From Streptomyces roseochromogenus subsp. oscitans DS 12.976 (GTDB lineage Bacteria; Actinomycetota; Actinomycetes; Streptomycetales; Streptomycetaceae), in contig NZ_CM002285.1 of assembly GCF_000497445.1 (NCBI RefSeq), positions 8,808,519 to 8,841,520 on the forward strand: a stretch of DNA of 33,002 nt, given 5' to 3'. Below the pieces are notes generated by a model. The model saw only the letters and a list, made by a program, of their open reading frames with translations, did no database searches and had not been told where the DNA came from. The first letter of the stretch is position 1; each line of letters opens with the position of its first letter. This document shows, piece by piece, positions 14,679-21,501 of the stretch. Position numbers and translations under genes: made by a program.

Positions 14679-14681
14679 CCG

Positions 14682-15035
14682 TCAGCTCCTCAGCAGCTCC
14701 GCCAGCACCTGGGCGTGACTCTCCTCGGGCGTCTTCGACGCCGTGAGCAGGGTCACCCGGCCCTTGCGCGCCGACTTCCTGAGGCCGTCGAGCAGTTCGG
14801 CGGCCTCAGGGCCGTCCAGTTCCGCCTCGTACCGGCGGCGGAACTCCTCGTACGCGCCGCCGCCGTGATACCACTTGCGCAGCTCGGTGGAGGGCGTGAG
14901 CCCCTTGGGCCACTCGTCGACCTGTGCCTCGTCCTTGGCGAGGCCACGCGGCCACAGCCGGTCGACCAGCACACGCCGGCCGTCGTCGGGCTCGGGCGGT
15001 TCGTAGATCCGGCGCACACGCACGGTCACGGTCAT
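14682..15035 (-). CDS. DUF488 family protein
   Basis: This small protein of 117 aa belongs to the DUF488 family, often found in stress-related contexts. Typical landmarks are DGRRVLVDRLWPRGL (about 19-33), WPKGLTPSTELRKWY, FRRRYEAEL and VTLLTASKT. ATG 15035 is preferred because a GAGAGGGA site lies at suitable distance; the GTG three bases earlier would leave no spacer. No catalytic function is established for this type. The gene is convergent with the FAD dehydrogenase. Confidence 0.9.
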   Translation of the reverse strand: MTVTVRVRRIYEPPEPDDGRRVLVDRLWPRGLAKDEAQVDEWPKGLTPSTELRKWYHGGGAYEEFRRRYEAELDGPEAAELLDGLRKSARKGRVTLLTASKTPEESHAQVLAELLRS

Positions 15036-15203
15036 CACTCCCTCTCGGGACGGCGGACGGACGGTTCCGCGAGCCTATGCGGCGCGCCCCGTCTCCCCGG
15101 GCGACGACGCGGCGAGACTTGACCTGAATGTGGGGGAGCCCGGGACACCCGCGCGCCTAGTCTGTCGGCCAGACGATCACCAGCCAGCTCCCGGGGAGCG
15201 CCC

Positions 15204-16631
15204 GTGACGCGACCTCGCAGACAGCCCGCCCGGCGTCGTGGCGTCGGCCTGCGCCGCGACACGGTCCTCGCCACCCTCCCCGTCGCCGTGGCGGCAGTCA
15301 TCGGCGCCGCCGGACCCACCGCGGCGGACACGACCGGCGCACCCGGCGCGGGCGACCCCTACTTCCCGCTCAGCGGCAACGGCGGCTACCACGTCCGGCA
15401 CTACGACCTGACGCTCCGTTATGACACCTCCTCCCGGCACCTCGACGGCGAGGCTGTGCTCACCGCCCGCGCCACCCAGAACCTCAGCCGCTTCGACCTC
15501 GACCTCCAGGGCCTGAAGGTCAGCGGCGTCACCGTCGACGGCGCGCCCGCGGCCTTCCGGCGCGTCGGCCAGGAACTCGTCGTCACCTCGCGCCACACCC
15601 TGCGCACGGGCAGGAACTTCCGGGTCACCGTCGCCTACAACGGCACCCCGAAGCCGGTCACCGACCCCGACGGCAGCACGGACGGCTGGATCCCCACCGA
15701 CGACGGCGCCTTCGTCGCGGGCGAACCGCAGGGCGCGATGACCTGGTTCCCGGCGAACAACCACCCCAAGGACAAGGCGTCGTACGACTTCACCATCACC
15801 GTTCCGCAGGGGCGCACGGCCGTCGCCAACGGCGATCTCCTCGCACAGCGCACCACACACGGTCGTACGACCTTCCGCTGGCGCGAGACCCAGCCGATGG
15901 CCTCCTACCTCGCCACCGCGACCATCGGAAACTTCGAGGTCGAGCAGTACACCACCCGCGACGGCATCCATGTGTACAACGCCGTCGACCCGCGCGAGGC
16001 GAGCGCGGCCGCTCCGGTGCTGAAGCAGCTGCCGTCCGTCCTCGCATGGGAGAGCAAGCTGTTCGGGCCGTACCCGTACCGCTCCGCCGGATCGATCGTC
16101 GACCACGCCCCGGACACCGGCTACGCCCTGGAGACCCAGACCCGGCCGCTCTACGACTCCGCGCCCGACCTGAACACCCTCGTTCACGAGAACACCCACC
16201 AGTGGTTCGGCGACTCCGTCTCGCTGACCTCCTGGAAGGACATCTGGCTCAACGAGGGCTTCGCCACCTACACCGAGTGGCTGTACGCCGAGCAGCACGG
16301 CGGCGACAGCGCCCAGAAGACCTTCGACGCCGACTACGCGCGCCCGGCGAGCGACCCGCTGTGGGCCTACCCGCCGGGCGATCCGGGCAGCGGCAAGAAC
16401 ATCTTCGGCACGCCCGTCTACGTCCGCGCCGCCATGACCCTGCACGAACTGCGCAAAGCCGTCGGCGACGGGGACTTCTTCCGGATCCTGCGCGCCTGGA
16501 CGGCCGGACACCGCGACGGCCACGGTACGACGGCCCAGTTCGTGCGGCTCGCCGAGGGGACGTCGGGGAAGCGTCTGGCCGGACTGTTCCACACGTGGCT
16601 GTACGCGAGAGGCAAGCCGAACAGCGCCTGA
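15204..16631 (+). CDS. Exported M1-family zinc metallopeptidase
   Basis: This predicted secreted aminopeptidase-like enzyme has 475 aa. The N-terminus is Arg-rich with a hydrophobic stretch (LATLPVAVAAVIGAAGPTA) and a likely cut after TAADT near residue 38; twin arginines are present but not a strict Tat motif. The beta-saddle domain covers about 48-220 (YDLTLRYD), and the catalytic domain holds HENTH at 328-332, Glu351 in WLNEGFATY (18-residue spacing as in the family) and the exopeptidase region YALETQTRP in place of GAMEN. The protein lacks the large C-terminal helical domains of PepN, like other short secreted M1 enzymes. GTG 15204 has a GGGGAG site. Possible roles are nutrient peptide processing or maturation of exported proteins. 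Confidence 0.92.
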   Translation: MTRPRRQPARRRGVGLRRDTVLATLPVAVAAVIGAAGPTAADTTGAPGAGDPYFPLSGNGGYHVRHYDLTLRYDTSSRHLDGEAVLTARATQNLSRFDLDLQGLKVSGVTVDGAPAAFRRVGQELVVTSRHTLRTGRNFRVTVAYNGTPKPVTDPDGSTDGWIPTDDGAFVAGEPQGAMTWFPANNHPKDKASYDFTITVPQGRTAVANGDLLAQRTTHGRTTFRWRETQPMASYLATATIGNFEVEQYTTRDGIHVYNAVDPREASAAAPVLKQLPSVLAWESKLFGPYPYRSAGSIVDHAPDTGYALETQTRPLYDSAPDLNTLVHENTHQWFGDSVSLTSWKDIWLNEGFATYTEWLYAEQHGGDSAQKTFDADYARPASDPLWAYPPGDPGSGKNIFGTPVYVRAAMTLHELRKAVGDGDFFRILRAWTAGHRDGHGTTAQFVRLAEGTSGKRLAGLFHTWLYARGKPNSA

Positions 16632-16694
16632 ACCCTGACCGGTTCCACACAAGTGCGCGCCAGGGCGCGGTGCGAGCAGGCCGTCGGCTCCGCT

Positions 16695-17120
16695 CGACCA
16701 GGTCGCCGCCCACCGGGTCGCAGCCGGAGCCGCCCGGGGTAGCCCTGCGCACCGAGGCCGACGACGCGGCCTGGCTGGACGCCGACCCGGTACCGATGCG
16801 GCAGGCCCTCGGGAACCTGGTCTCCAACGCGCCGCGGCACACGCCGGCCGACGGCACGGTCACGCTCGCGGCCCACCGGGACGGCATGGACGTCGTCCGC
16901 ATCGTCACCGTCACCGGGGCGGGCATCGTGCCGGAGGACCTGCCGCACGTCTTCGACCGGTTCTGGCGCGCCGCGAAGTCCCGCGGTCGCCGCACCGGCG
17001 GCAGCGGCCTGGGCCTGCCGATCGTGGGCCGCCTGGTCGCCGCCCACGGCGGCACGGCCGACGCCGCGGGCGAGCCCGGCGAGGGCGCGGTCTGAACGGT
17101 GTGGCTACCCTTCGCCGGAC
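16695..17120 (+). pseudogene. Remnant of a sensor histidine kinase gene (ATPase domain only)
   Basis: The frame ending at 17095 encodes only the ATP-binding end of an OmpR-type partner kinase: MRQALGNLVSNAPRHTPADG (N-box), VTGAGIVPEDLPHVFDRFWR (G1/F boxes) and GGSGLGLPIVGRLVAAHGG (G2 box). No HAMP, sensor or His-box is present. Upstream, LDQVAAHRVAAGAARG is readable in a different frame and should precede GVALRTE, implying a frameshift near 16738. At the end, GAV is followed by TGA where relatives continue FTVRLP; the sequence after the TGA (TVWLP) still matches. In the G1 box the usual DTG is TGA-G-like (VTGAG), so the ATP site is also altered. It is a 5'-truncated, frameshifted relic. Confidence 0.72.
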
Positions 17121-17160
17121 CACGGCGACGCACCCTCACCGCCCATGGCGGGTGGCAGGG

Positions 17161-17412
17161 TCAGGCCGAGCGCGGCCGGGAGCGGGCGCGGCGGCGCAGC
17201 GCACGGCGCTCCAGCTCGGTCGTCCCGCCCCAGATGCCCATGCTCTGGCCCGTCCCCAGCGCCCAGTCCAGGCACGGCTCCCGGACGGGGCAGTGCCCGC
17301 ACACCGCCTTGGCCCGCTCGGTCTGCACCTGGGCGGGTCCGGTGGTGCCGATGGGGAAGAAGAGGTCGGGGTCTTCGTGACGGCAGGCGGCATGGTCGCG
17401 CCAGTTGTCCAT
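17161..17412 (-). CDS. WhiB-like Fe-S transcriptional regulator (WblE type)
   Basis: This actinobacteria-specific regulator of 83 aa has the four cluster-binding cysteines at 10, 38, 41 and 47 (C...CGHC...C) and the turn motif GIWGG at 59-63, ending in an Arg-rich tail. Family knowledge: these proteins carry a 4Fe-4S cluster that responds to oxygen or nitric oxide and contact the primary sigma factor. The sequence (LFFPIGTTGPA, then WALGTGQ) is nearest to the WblE group as I recall it, with no AT-hook as in WblC/WhiB7. ATG 17412 follows CAGGAG at 7 bases. It is monocistronic, with a 331-bp upstream region carrying repeats. Confidence 0.92.
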   Translation of the reverse strand: MDNWRDHAACRHEDPDLFFPIGTTGPAQVQTERAKAVCGHCPVREPCLDWALGTGQSMGIWGGTTELERRALRRRARSRPRSA

Positions 17413-17743
17413 CGAAGTCTCCTGGATCGGAGGGAATGCGTGGTCCGGGTTCGGGTGACCGGCCGGGGCGGTGTGAAACGGCGCGACCGGCGGGGGATCG
17501 CGCGAGGATCGCGATCCGGTCATGGGCGCGCGTACGGCCCAGGGTGAGCCGTCCGCGCTCAACAGGCCGGGAAACGGGGCGGATCGGCCATCGGCCGCGG
17601 ACACCCGTGCCCGACCGGGCACCGGCGGCGCGGAGTTGGCGGGCAGGACCGTGTGGGACCGCCGGGCGCCGCGCCACCGCGCGACCACCGTACTCCGCCG
17701 GGCGCTCGCATCGGTGTGAAACGGATAAAGCGTGACGGGGCCG
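17413..17743. promoter_or_regulatory. Upstream region of the whiB-like gene with 13-bp direct repeats
   Basis: There is no gene here. The 13-mer cggtgtgaaacgg occurs twice exactly, at 17469-17481 and 17712-17724, and a perfect 12-bp palindrome ggatcgcgatcc lies at 17506-17517. Read on the minus strand, the proximal copy is 57 bases from the start codon and may overlap the promoter. The repeats are candidate regulator sites. Confidence 0.4.
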
Positions 17744-18628
17744 TCAACTGCGCAGCGCCTCGGCCGCCGTCGCCGCCACCGCCTCGGCCAGTGCCGCGAG
17801 TGCGGGGGAGTCGAGCTTCCACTGCTGCCAGTACAGCGCGACGTCCATCCACGCGTCGGGGGCGAGGAGCACGAGCCGGCCCGCCGTGAGCAGTGGGTCC
17901 GCCTGGACCTCCGGCACCATGCCCCAGCCGAGTCCCGCGGCGACCGCGTCCAGGAATCCCTCCGAGGTGGGCACGTGGTGCCGGGACGGACCGGCCGAGC
18001 CGCCCCCCAGCCGCCGTACGAAGGCGTCCTGGAAGTCGTCCTTGCGGTCGAAGGCCACGACGGGCGCCTGGGGAAGAGCCTCCGGCAGCGGCCGCCCGGC
18101 CAGATGCGTCCCGGTGAACTCCGGTGCGGCGACCGGCAGATAGCGCATCCGGCCGAGCAGCCGCACGGCGCAGCCCGGCACCGGATCGGGCACGGAGGTC
18201 ACGGCCGCCATCACCAGACCCTCGCGCAGCAGGGCCGCCGTATGGTCCTCGTCCTCGCGGTGCAGTTCGTAGCAGAGTCCCGCCACCCGGGTCAGCGCCG
18301 GCAGGAACCAGGTCGCCAGGGAGTCCGCGTTCACCGCCACCGACACCCGCGTCGGCTCCCCGGCACCGCTCAGCCCCAGCTCGCCCCAGGCGTCCCGCTC
18401 CAGCCGCGCGAGCTGCCGGGCGTAGCGCACCAGCACCGCGCCCGACTCCGTGGCCCGCACGGGCTTGGTGCGCTGCAGCAGCACCCGGCCGGTGCGCTGT
18501 TCGAGTGCCTTGACCCGCTGGCTGACCGCCGACGGCGTCACATGCAGGGCGGCCGCGGCGGCGTCGAAGGTGCCCTCGTCCACCACGGCGAGCAGCGTCC
18601 GCACCTGGTCCAGGGGAAGCTCGGTCAT
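17744..18628 (-). CDS. LysR-family regulator, ArgP/LysG type
   Basis: This 294-aa regulator has an N-terminal winged helix-turn-helix (about 5-64; FDAAAAALHVTPSAVSQRVKALE) and a substrate-binding-like effector domain (about 95-290). The layout and its divergence from lysE match LysG/ArgP regulators, which activate lysE when basic amino acids accumulate. ATG 18628 is chosen over the GTG three bases upstream. Neither has a ribosome binding site, so the mRNA may be leaderless or have a very short leader. Because the neighbouring lysE is truncated, this regulator may have lost its main target or may control other export or arginine genes. The frame itself is intact. Confidence 0.9.
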   Translation of the reverse strand: MTELPLDQVRTLLAVVDEGTFDAAAAALHVTPSAVSQRVKALEQRTGRVLLQRTKPVRATESGAVLVRYARQLARLERDAWGELGLSGAGEPTRVSVAVNADSLATWFLPALTRVAGLCYELHREDEDHTAALLREGLVMAAVTSVPDPVPGCAVRLLGRMRYLPVAAPEFTGTHLAGRPLPEALPQAPVVAFDRKDDFQDAFVRRLGGGSAGPSRHHVPTSEGFLDAVAAGLGWGMVPEVQADPLLTAGRLVLLAPDAWMDVALYWQQWKLDSPALAALAEAVAATAAEALRS

Positions 18629-18635
18629 CACAATC

Positions 18636-18661
18636 GCTAAGGATAGATAAGAAACTTTAGC
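18636..18661. promoter_or_regulatory. Inverted repeat in the lysR-lysE divergent region
   Basis: GCTAA (18636-18640) and TTAGC (18657-18661) form a 5-bp inverted repeat with a 16-base gap in an AT-rich 68-bp region between the two starts. This is where a LysR-type activator would bind and where the facing promoters must lie. Confidence 0.4.
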
Positions 18662-18696
18662 TGTACTGCGCAGAGCGGTCTGCCTGGGTTCGACGC

Positions 18697-19176
18697 ATGA
18701 ACCAGGCCCTGACCGCCGCGGCCGCCAGCTTCGGCACCGGCCTCTCCCTGATCGTCGCCATCGGCGCGCAGAACGCCTTCGTCCTGCGGCAGGGGGTGCG
18801 CCGGGACGCGGTCCTCGCCGTGGTCGGCATCTGCGCGCTGTCCGACGCGGTGCTCATCGCGCTCGGCGTCGGCGGGGTCGGGGCGGTCGTGGTGGCGTGG
18901 CCGGGCGCGGTCCGGGCGGTCGGCCTCGTCGGGGGTGTCTTCCTGCTCTGCTACGGCGTCCTCGCCGCCCGCCGGGTGTTCAGGTGGGGCGCCGCCGGGC
19001 TGAGCGCCGAGGGGGAGACCGCCGGCTCCCGGCGCCGGGCGGTGCTCACCTGCCTCGCGATGACCTGGCTCAACCCGCACGCTCATGTCCGGTTCCTGAG
19101 CGAAAACCCTTCGGCATGTACACGGGATCCTGAGATAGTCAGGTTCTCGAAGAGAAAAGATGTAGCGAGCAAGTAG
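18697..19176 (+). pseudogene. lysE: 3'-truncated LysE-type amino-acid exporter
   Basis: Residues 1-128 are a good match to the LysE/ArgO exporter family: GLSLIVAIGAQNAFVLRQG (about 15-33), CALSDAVLIALGVGG, VFLLCYG, and TCLAMTWLNPH at about 118-128. Intact members continue after NPH with VYLDT and about 75 more residues holding the last membrane helices. Here the sequence changes at about 19081 to HVRFLSENPSACTRD and a foreign, AT-richer tail ending at TAG 19174. The last half of the helices is missing, so export activity is unlikely. The break coincides with the start of the leader region of the next gene, suggesting a deletion or insertion junction. The start codon lacks a clear ribosome binding site. 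Confidence 0.78.
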
Positions 19177-19194
19177 CGAGCGACCAGGACACCC
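19081..19194 (+). promoter_or_regulatory. AT-richer leader of the MFS gene with several small repeats
   Basis: This stretch begins where lysE homology stops. It carries two inverted repeats, CCTGA-N5-TCAGG (19129-19143) and TTCTC-N3-GAGAA (19144-19156), directly abutting each other, and a 9-bp direct repeat gtagcgagc at 19162-19170 and 19173-19181. The paired palindromes look like operator sites for a regulator of the transporter gene that follows. Confidence 0.45.
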
Positions 19195-20520
19195 GTGGAC
19201 ACGAGCGAGAGCAGCACCACCGAACCCGACTCCGCGACGCACACGACGGATGCGACGGAGGTGACGGACGCGGCGCCTGCGCCCCGGCGCGGCTGGCGCC
19301 GCTGGGCGATGGACACCCGCCCGCTGCGCATCCCCGCCTACCGGCGCCTGTGGACGTCGACCATCGTCACCGCCGTCGGCAGTCAGCTCACCGCCGTCGC
19401 CGTGCCGAAGCAGATCTACGACATCACGCACTCCTCGGCATGGGTGGGCTACGCGAGCCTGGCGGGCCTCGTGCCCATGGTGGCGTTCGCGCTGTGGGGC
19501 GGGGCGGTCGCCGACACCGTGGACCGGCGCAAGCTGCTGCTGGTCACCAACTCCGGCATCGCCGTGACCTCGCTGCTGTTCTGGGCGCAGGCCGTCAGCG
19601 GGCTGGACTCGGTCGTCGTACTGATGCTGCTGCTCGCGGTGCAGCAGGCGTTCTTCGGGCTCAACGCCCCCGCCCGCAACGCCTCCATCGCCCGGCTGGT
19701 CCCGGCCGCGGAACTGCCCGCCGCGGGCGCGCTCGGCTCGACGGTGACGCAGACCGGCCTGGTGGCGGGCCCGCTGCTCGCCGGTGCGCTGATCCCGGTC
19801 ATCGGGCTGCCCGAGCTGTACCTCCTCGACGCCCTGGCGCTGTGCCTGACCGTGTGGGCCGTCTTCCGGCTGCCCGCGCTGCCGCCGCTCGGCGAGGTCG
19901 CCGCCCGCCGGGCCGGGATACGCGAGATAGCCGAGGGCTTCCGCTACATGTCCCGGCACAAGGTGCTGCTGCTGTCGTTCCTCGCCGACATCGTCGCCAT
20001 GGTCCTCGGCATGCCCCGCGCGCTGTTCCCGCAGCTGGCCGCCCAGACCTACCACTCCTACGGCGAAGGGCTGGCGCTCGGCGTGCTGTTCGCCGGCATC
20101 CCGGTCGGCGCGGTGCTCGGCGGCCTGTTCTCCGGTGTGTTCTCGCGGGCCCGCCGGCACGGCTGGATGGTCGTCGGCGCGGTCGTCGCCTGGGGCGTGG
20201 CCATCGCCGGCTCCGGGCTGAGCGGCAACCTGTGGGTGGCTCTGGCCTTCCTCGCCGCAGCCGGTGTCGCCGACATGGTCTCGATGGTGTTCCGCGGTGC
20301 GATCCTGCTGTCGGCGGCGACCGACGAGATGCGCGGCCGGATGCAGGGCGTGTTCACGGTGGTCGTCGTGGGCGGTCCGCGCCTGGCCGACGTGCTGCAC
20401 GGCACGGTCGGCTCGGCGTTCGGCCCGCGGGCCGCCGTGGCGGGCGGTGGCGCACTGGTCGTCGTGGTCATGCTGGCCCTGACCGCGGCCGTACCGGCAC
20501 TGCGCCGATACCGGATCTGA
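19195..20520 (+). CDS. MFS exporter, EntS-like (MFS_3 group)
   Basis: This is an inner-membrane transporter of 441 aa with a hydrophilic N-terminal extension of about 40 residues (Thr/Asp/Glu-rich) and 11-12 predicted hydrophobic segments. The N-terminal start of the fold, RIPAYRRLWTSTIVTAVGSQLTAVAVPKQIYDIT, and the loop GGAVADTVDRRKLL (the family A-type motif), plus NAPARNASIARLVP, are typical of the EntS/MFS_3 group of drug and siderophore exporters. The substrate is unknown. GTG 19195 has a weak AGGAC site. The gene ends one base before the convergent cNMP-fold gene. The palindromes in its leader suggest specific control. Confidence 0.9.
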   Translation: MDTSESSTTEPDSATHTTDATEVTDAAPAPRRGWRRWAMDTRPLRIPAYRRLWTSTIVTAVGSQLTAVAVPKQIYDITHSSAWVGYASLAGLVPMVAFALWGGAVADTVDRRKLLLVTNSGIAVTSLLFWAQAVSGLDSVVVLMLLLAVQQAFFGLNAPARNASIARLVPAAELPAAGALGSTVTQTGLVAGPLLAGALIPVIGLPELYLLDALALCLTVWAVFRLPALPPLGEVAARRAGIREIAEGFRYMSRHKVLLLSFLADIVAMVLGMPRALFPQLAAQTYHSYGEGLALGVLFAGIPVGAVLGGLFSGVFSRARRHGWMVVGAVVAWGVAIAGSGLSGNLWVALAFLAAAGVADMVSMVFRGAILLSAATDEMRGRMQGVFTVVVVGGPRLADVLHGTVGSAFGPRAAVAGGGALVVVVMLALTAAVPALRRYRI

Positions 20521-20521
20521 G

Positions 20522-20980
20522 CTACAGCAGTCCGGTGCGCCGCTGGATGGAGTACTGGTCCATCAGCTTGCCCCGCGTCGTCTCCAGGCGGTGGGCGAGG
20601 ATCTCGGCCACCGTCCGGACCAGGGAGAGCCCGAGCAGCGGGTCCTCCACGCTCAGTGCGAGCACGGAGGGTCCGTCGAACTCGTAGGCCCGTACGTCGG
20701 TGTAGGCCACCGCGCCGAAGTCCCACTGGTACGGCGGGAACAGCCAGGACCAGCCGAGCAGGTCGCCGGCGCCGAGCGAGGCCACCGTCACCCGCTGCCG
20801 GGAGGTGACCTGCTGGTCCAGGTGGACCGCGCCCGAACGGATCACCCAGAACCGGTCGGCGGTACCGCCCGCCTCGAAGATGCGCGTGTCCTCCGGGAAC
20901 GAGACCTCCTCGGCCAGTTCCATCAGGCGCTCGCGCTGCGCCTGGGGCAGGGCGGTCAGCAGTTTTATCGCTTTGGTCAT
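20522..20980 (-). CDS. Stand-alone cNMP-binding-fold protein (Crp-like, no DNA-binding domain)
   Basis: This protein of 152 aa consists of one cyclic-nucleotide-binding beta-roll (about 10-120) and a C-terminal helix (about 118-142). No helix-turn-helix follows, so it is not a Crp/Fnr transcription factor. The phosphate-binding cassette reads GDLLGWSWLFPPYQWDFGAVA (72-92), lacking the FGE and RxAT residues that hold cAMP. Conserved Trp and Pro residues instead suggest another ligand or a protein-interaction role. ATG 20980 has a GAGGAG site. Similar folds occur at the N-terminus of the kinase encoded at 4812-6299. Confidence 0.85.
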   Translation of the reverse strand: MTKAIKLLTALPQAQRERLMELAEEVSFPEDTRIFEAGGTADRFWVIRSGAVHLDQQVTSRQRVTVASLGAGDLLGWSWLFPPYQWDFGAVAYTDVRAYEFDGPSVLALSVEDPLLGLSLVRTVAEILAHRLETTRGKLMDQYSIQRRTGLL

Positions 20981-21113
20981 GGCGCGGGGCTCCTCGCCGG
21001 CGGCGGTTCGGGTGCGTTCCTCTCAGCCCATTTCAGCCGCTGCCGCCCCTTGGGGCACCTCGAAGGACGCGGATTTCCTCGGCGGGTCCCCGTTCCGCCG
21101 CCGGCTGCGGACA

Positions 21114-21152
21114 GCAAGAAGCCCTGGCTGGACGGGGGAGGCCAGCCAGGGC
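21114..21152 (-). terminator. Orphan rho-independent terminator-like hairpin, minus strand
   Basis: An exact 11-bp inverted repeat (21121-21131 and 21142-21152, gccctggctgg / ccagccagggc) has a 10-base loop. On the minus strand it is followed by TTCTT. No minus-strand gene ends here, and it lies 141 bases before the start of the cNMP-fold gene. It may end a small RNA or act as an attenuator of that gene. Confidence 0.6.
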
Positions 21153-21225
21153 CGTCTACGGTGATGCGGTCGAGGGAGGAAGGACGGTTCCGGTCACCCC
21201 CCGCACCACGTATGCATGAACGATA

Positions 21226-21272
21226 AACCATCTGGTTGGTGTGTCGGTACTCAGAAGTAGGTCACGTGACCT
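21226..21272. promoter_or_regulatory. Two perfect palindromes, candidate operators
   Basis: AACCA-TC-TGGTT spans 21226-21237, and AGGTCACGTGACCT is a perfect 14-bp palindrome at 21259-21272. They lie 22-bp apart in the AT-rich centre of the divergent region, a position suited to control of the cNMP-fold gene (or a small RNA) to the left and the sigma factor to the right. Confidence 0.55.
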
Positions 21273-21501
21273 GTTTCACGCCCTCCGCGACACGGTGTTT
21301 GCGCCGGGGACCGAGGGGCAGGCGGAATCTCGTGCTTCGGACCGGAGGCGCGCGCCCAGCGGGAACCGTACGACCGCCGGGATCCCCCTTCCGGCGGACC
21401 GGGCGGTCCGCCCGCGGCAACCCTGACCTCACCGTTCGGGCAGGCTCCGGAACCCTGCTTCCGGTCGCGTGCCCTGAAACCACGTTCAGGAGCGATTCCG
21501 C

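Larger units (their letters stand above)
20981..21501. other. Long divergent intergenic region before the sigma-factor gene
   Basis: This 521-bp gap holds no convincing protein gene; a frame at 20977-21231 (-) is Pro/Arg-rich and reads through a hairpin. It contains an orphan hairpin (21121-21152), two palindromes (21226-21237 and 21259-21272) and an AT-rich stretch at about 21210-21290 where promoters for both directions probably lie. Confidence 0.55.

Noticed and set aside
15119..15163. Promoter TTGACC ... TAGTCT before the M1 gene
   Set aside because: The boxes are 33 bases apart, too far for a normal sigma-70 type promoter.
16046..17095. One continuous plus-strand gene from inside the M1 gene through the kinase remnant
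   Set aside because: The first two thirds are an out-of-frame reading of the M1 gene; only the last part matches a kinase domain.
20977..21231. 84-codon minus-strand frame upstream of the cNMP-fold gene
   Set aside because: It reads straight through the hairpin stem, has a Pro/Arg/Gly-rich product and no ribosome binding site; more likely untranslated leader or small RNA.
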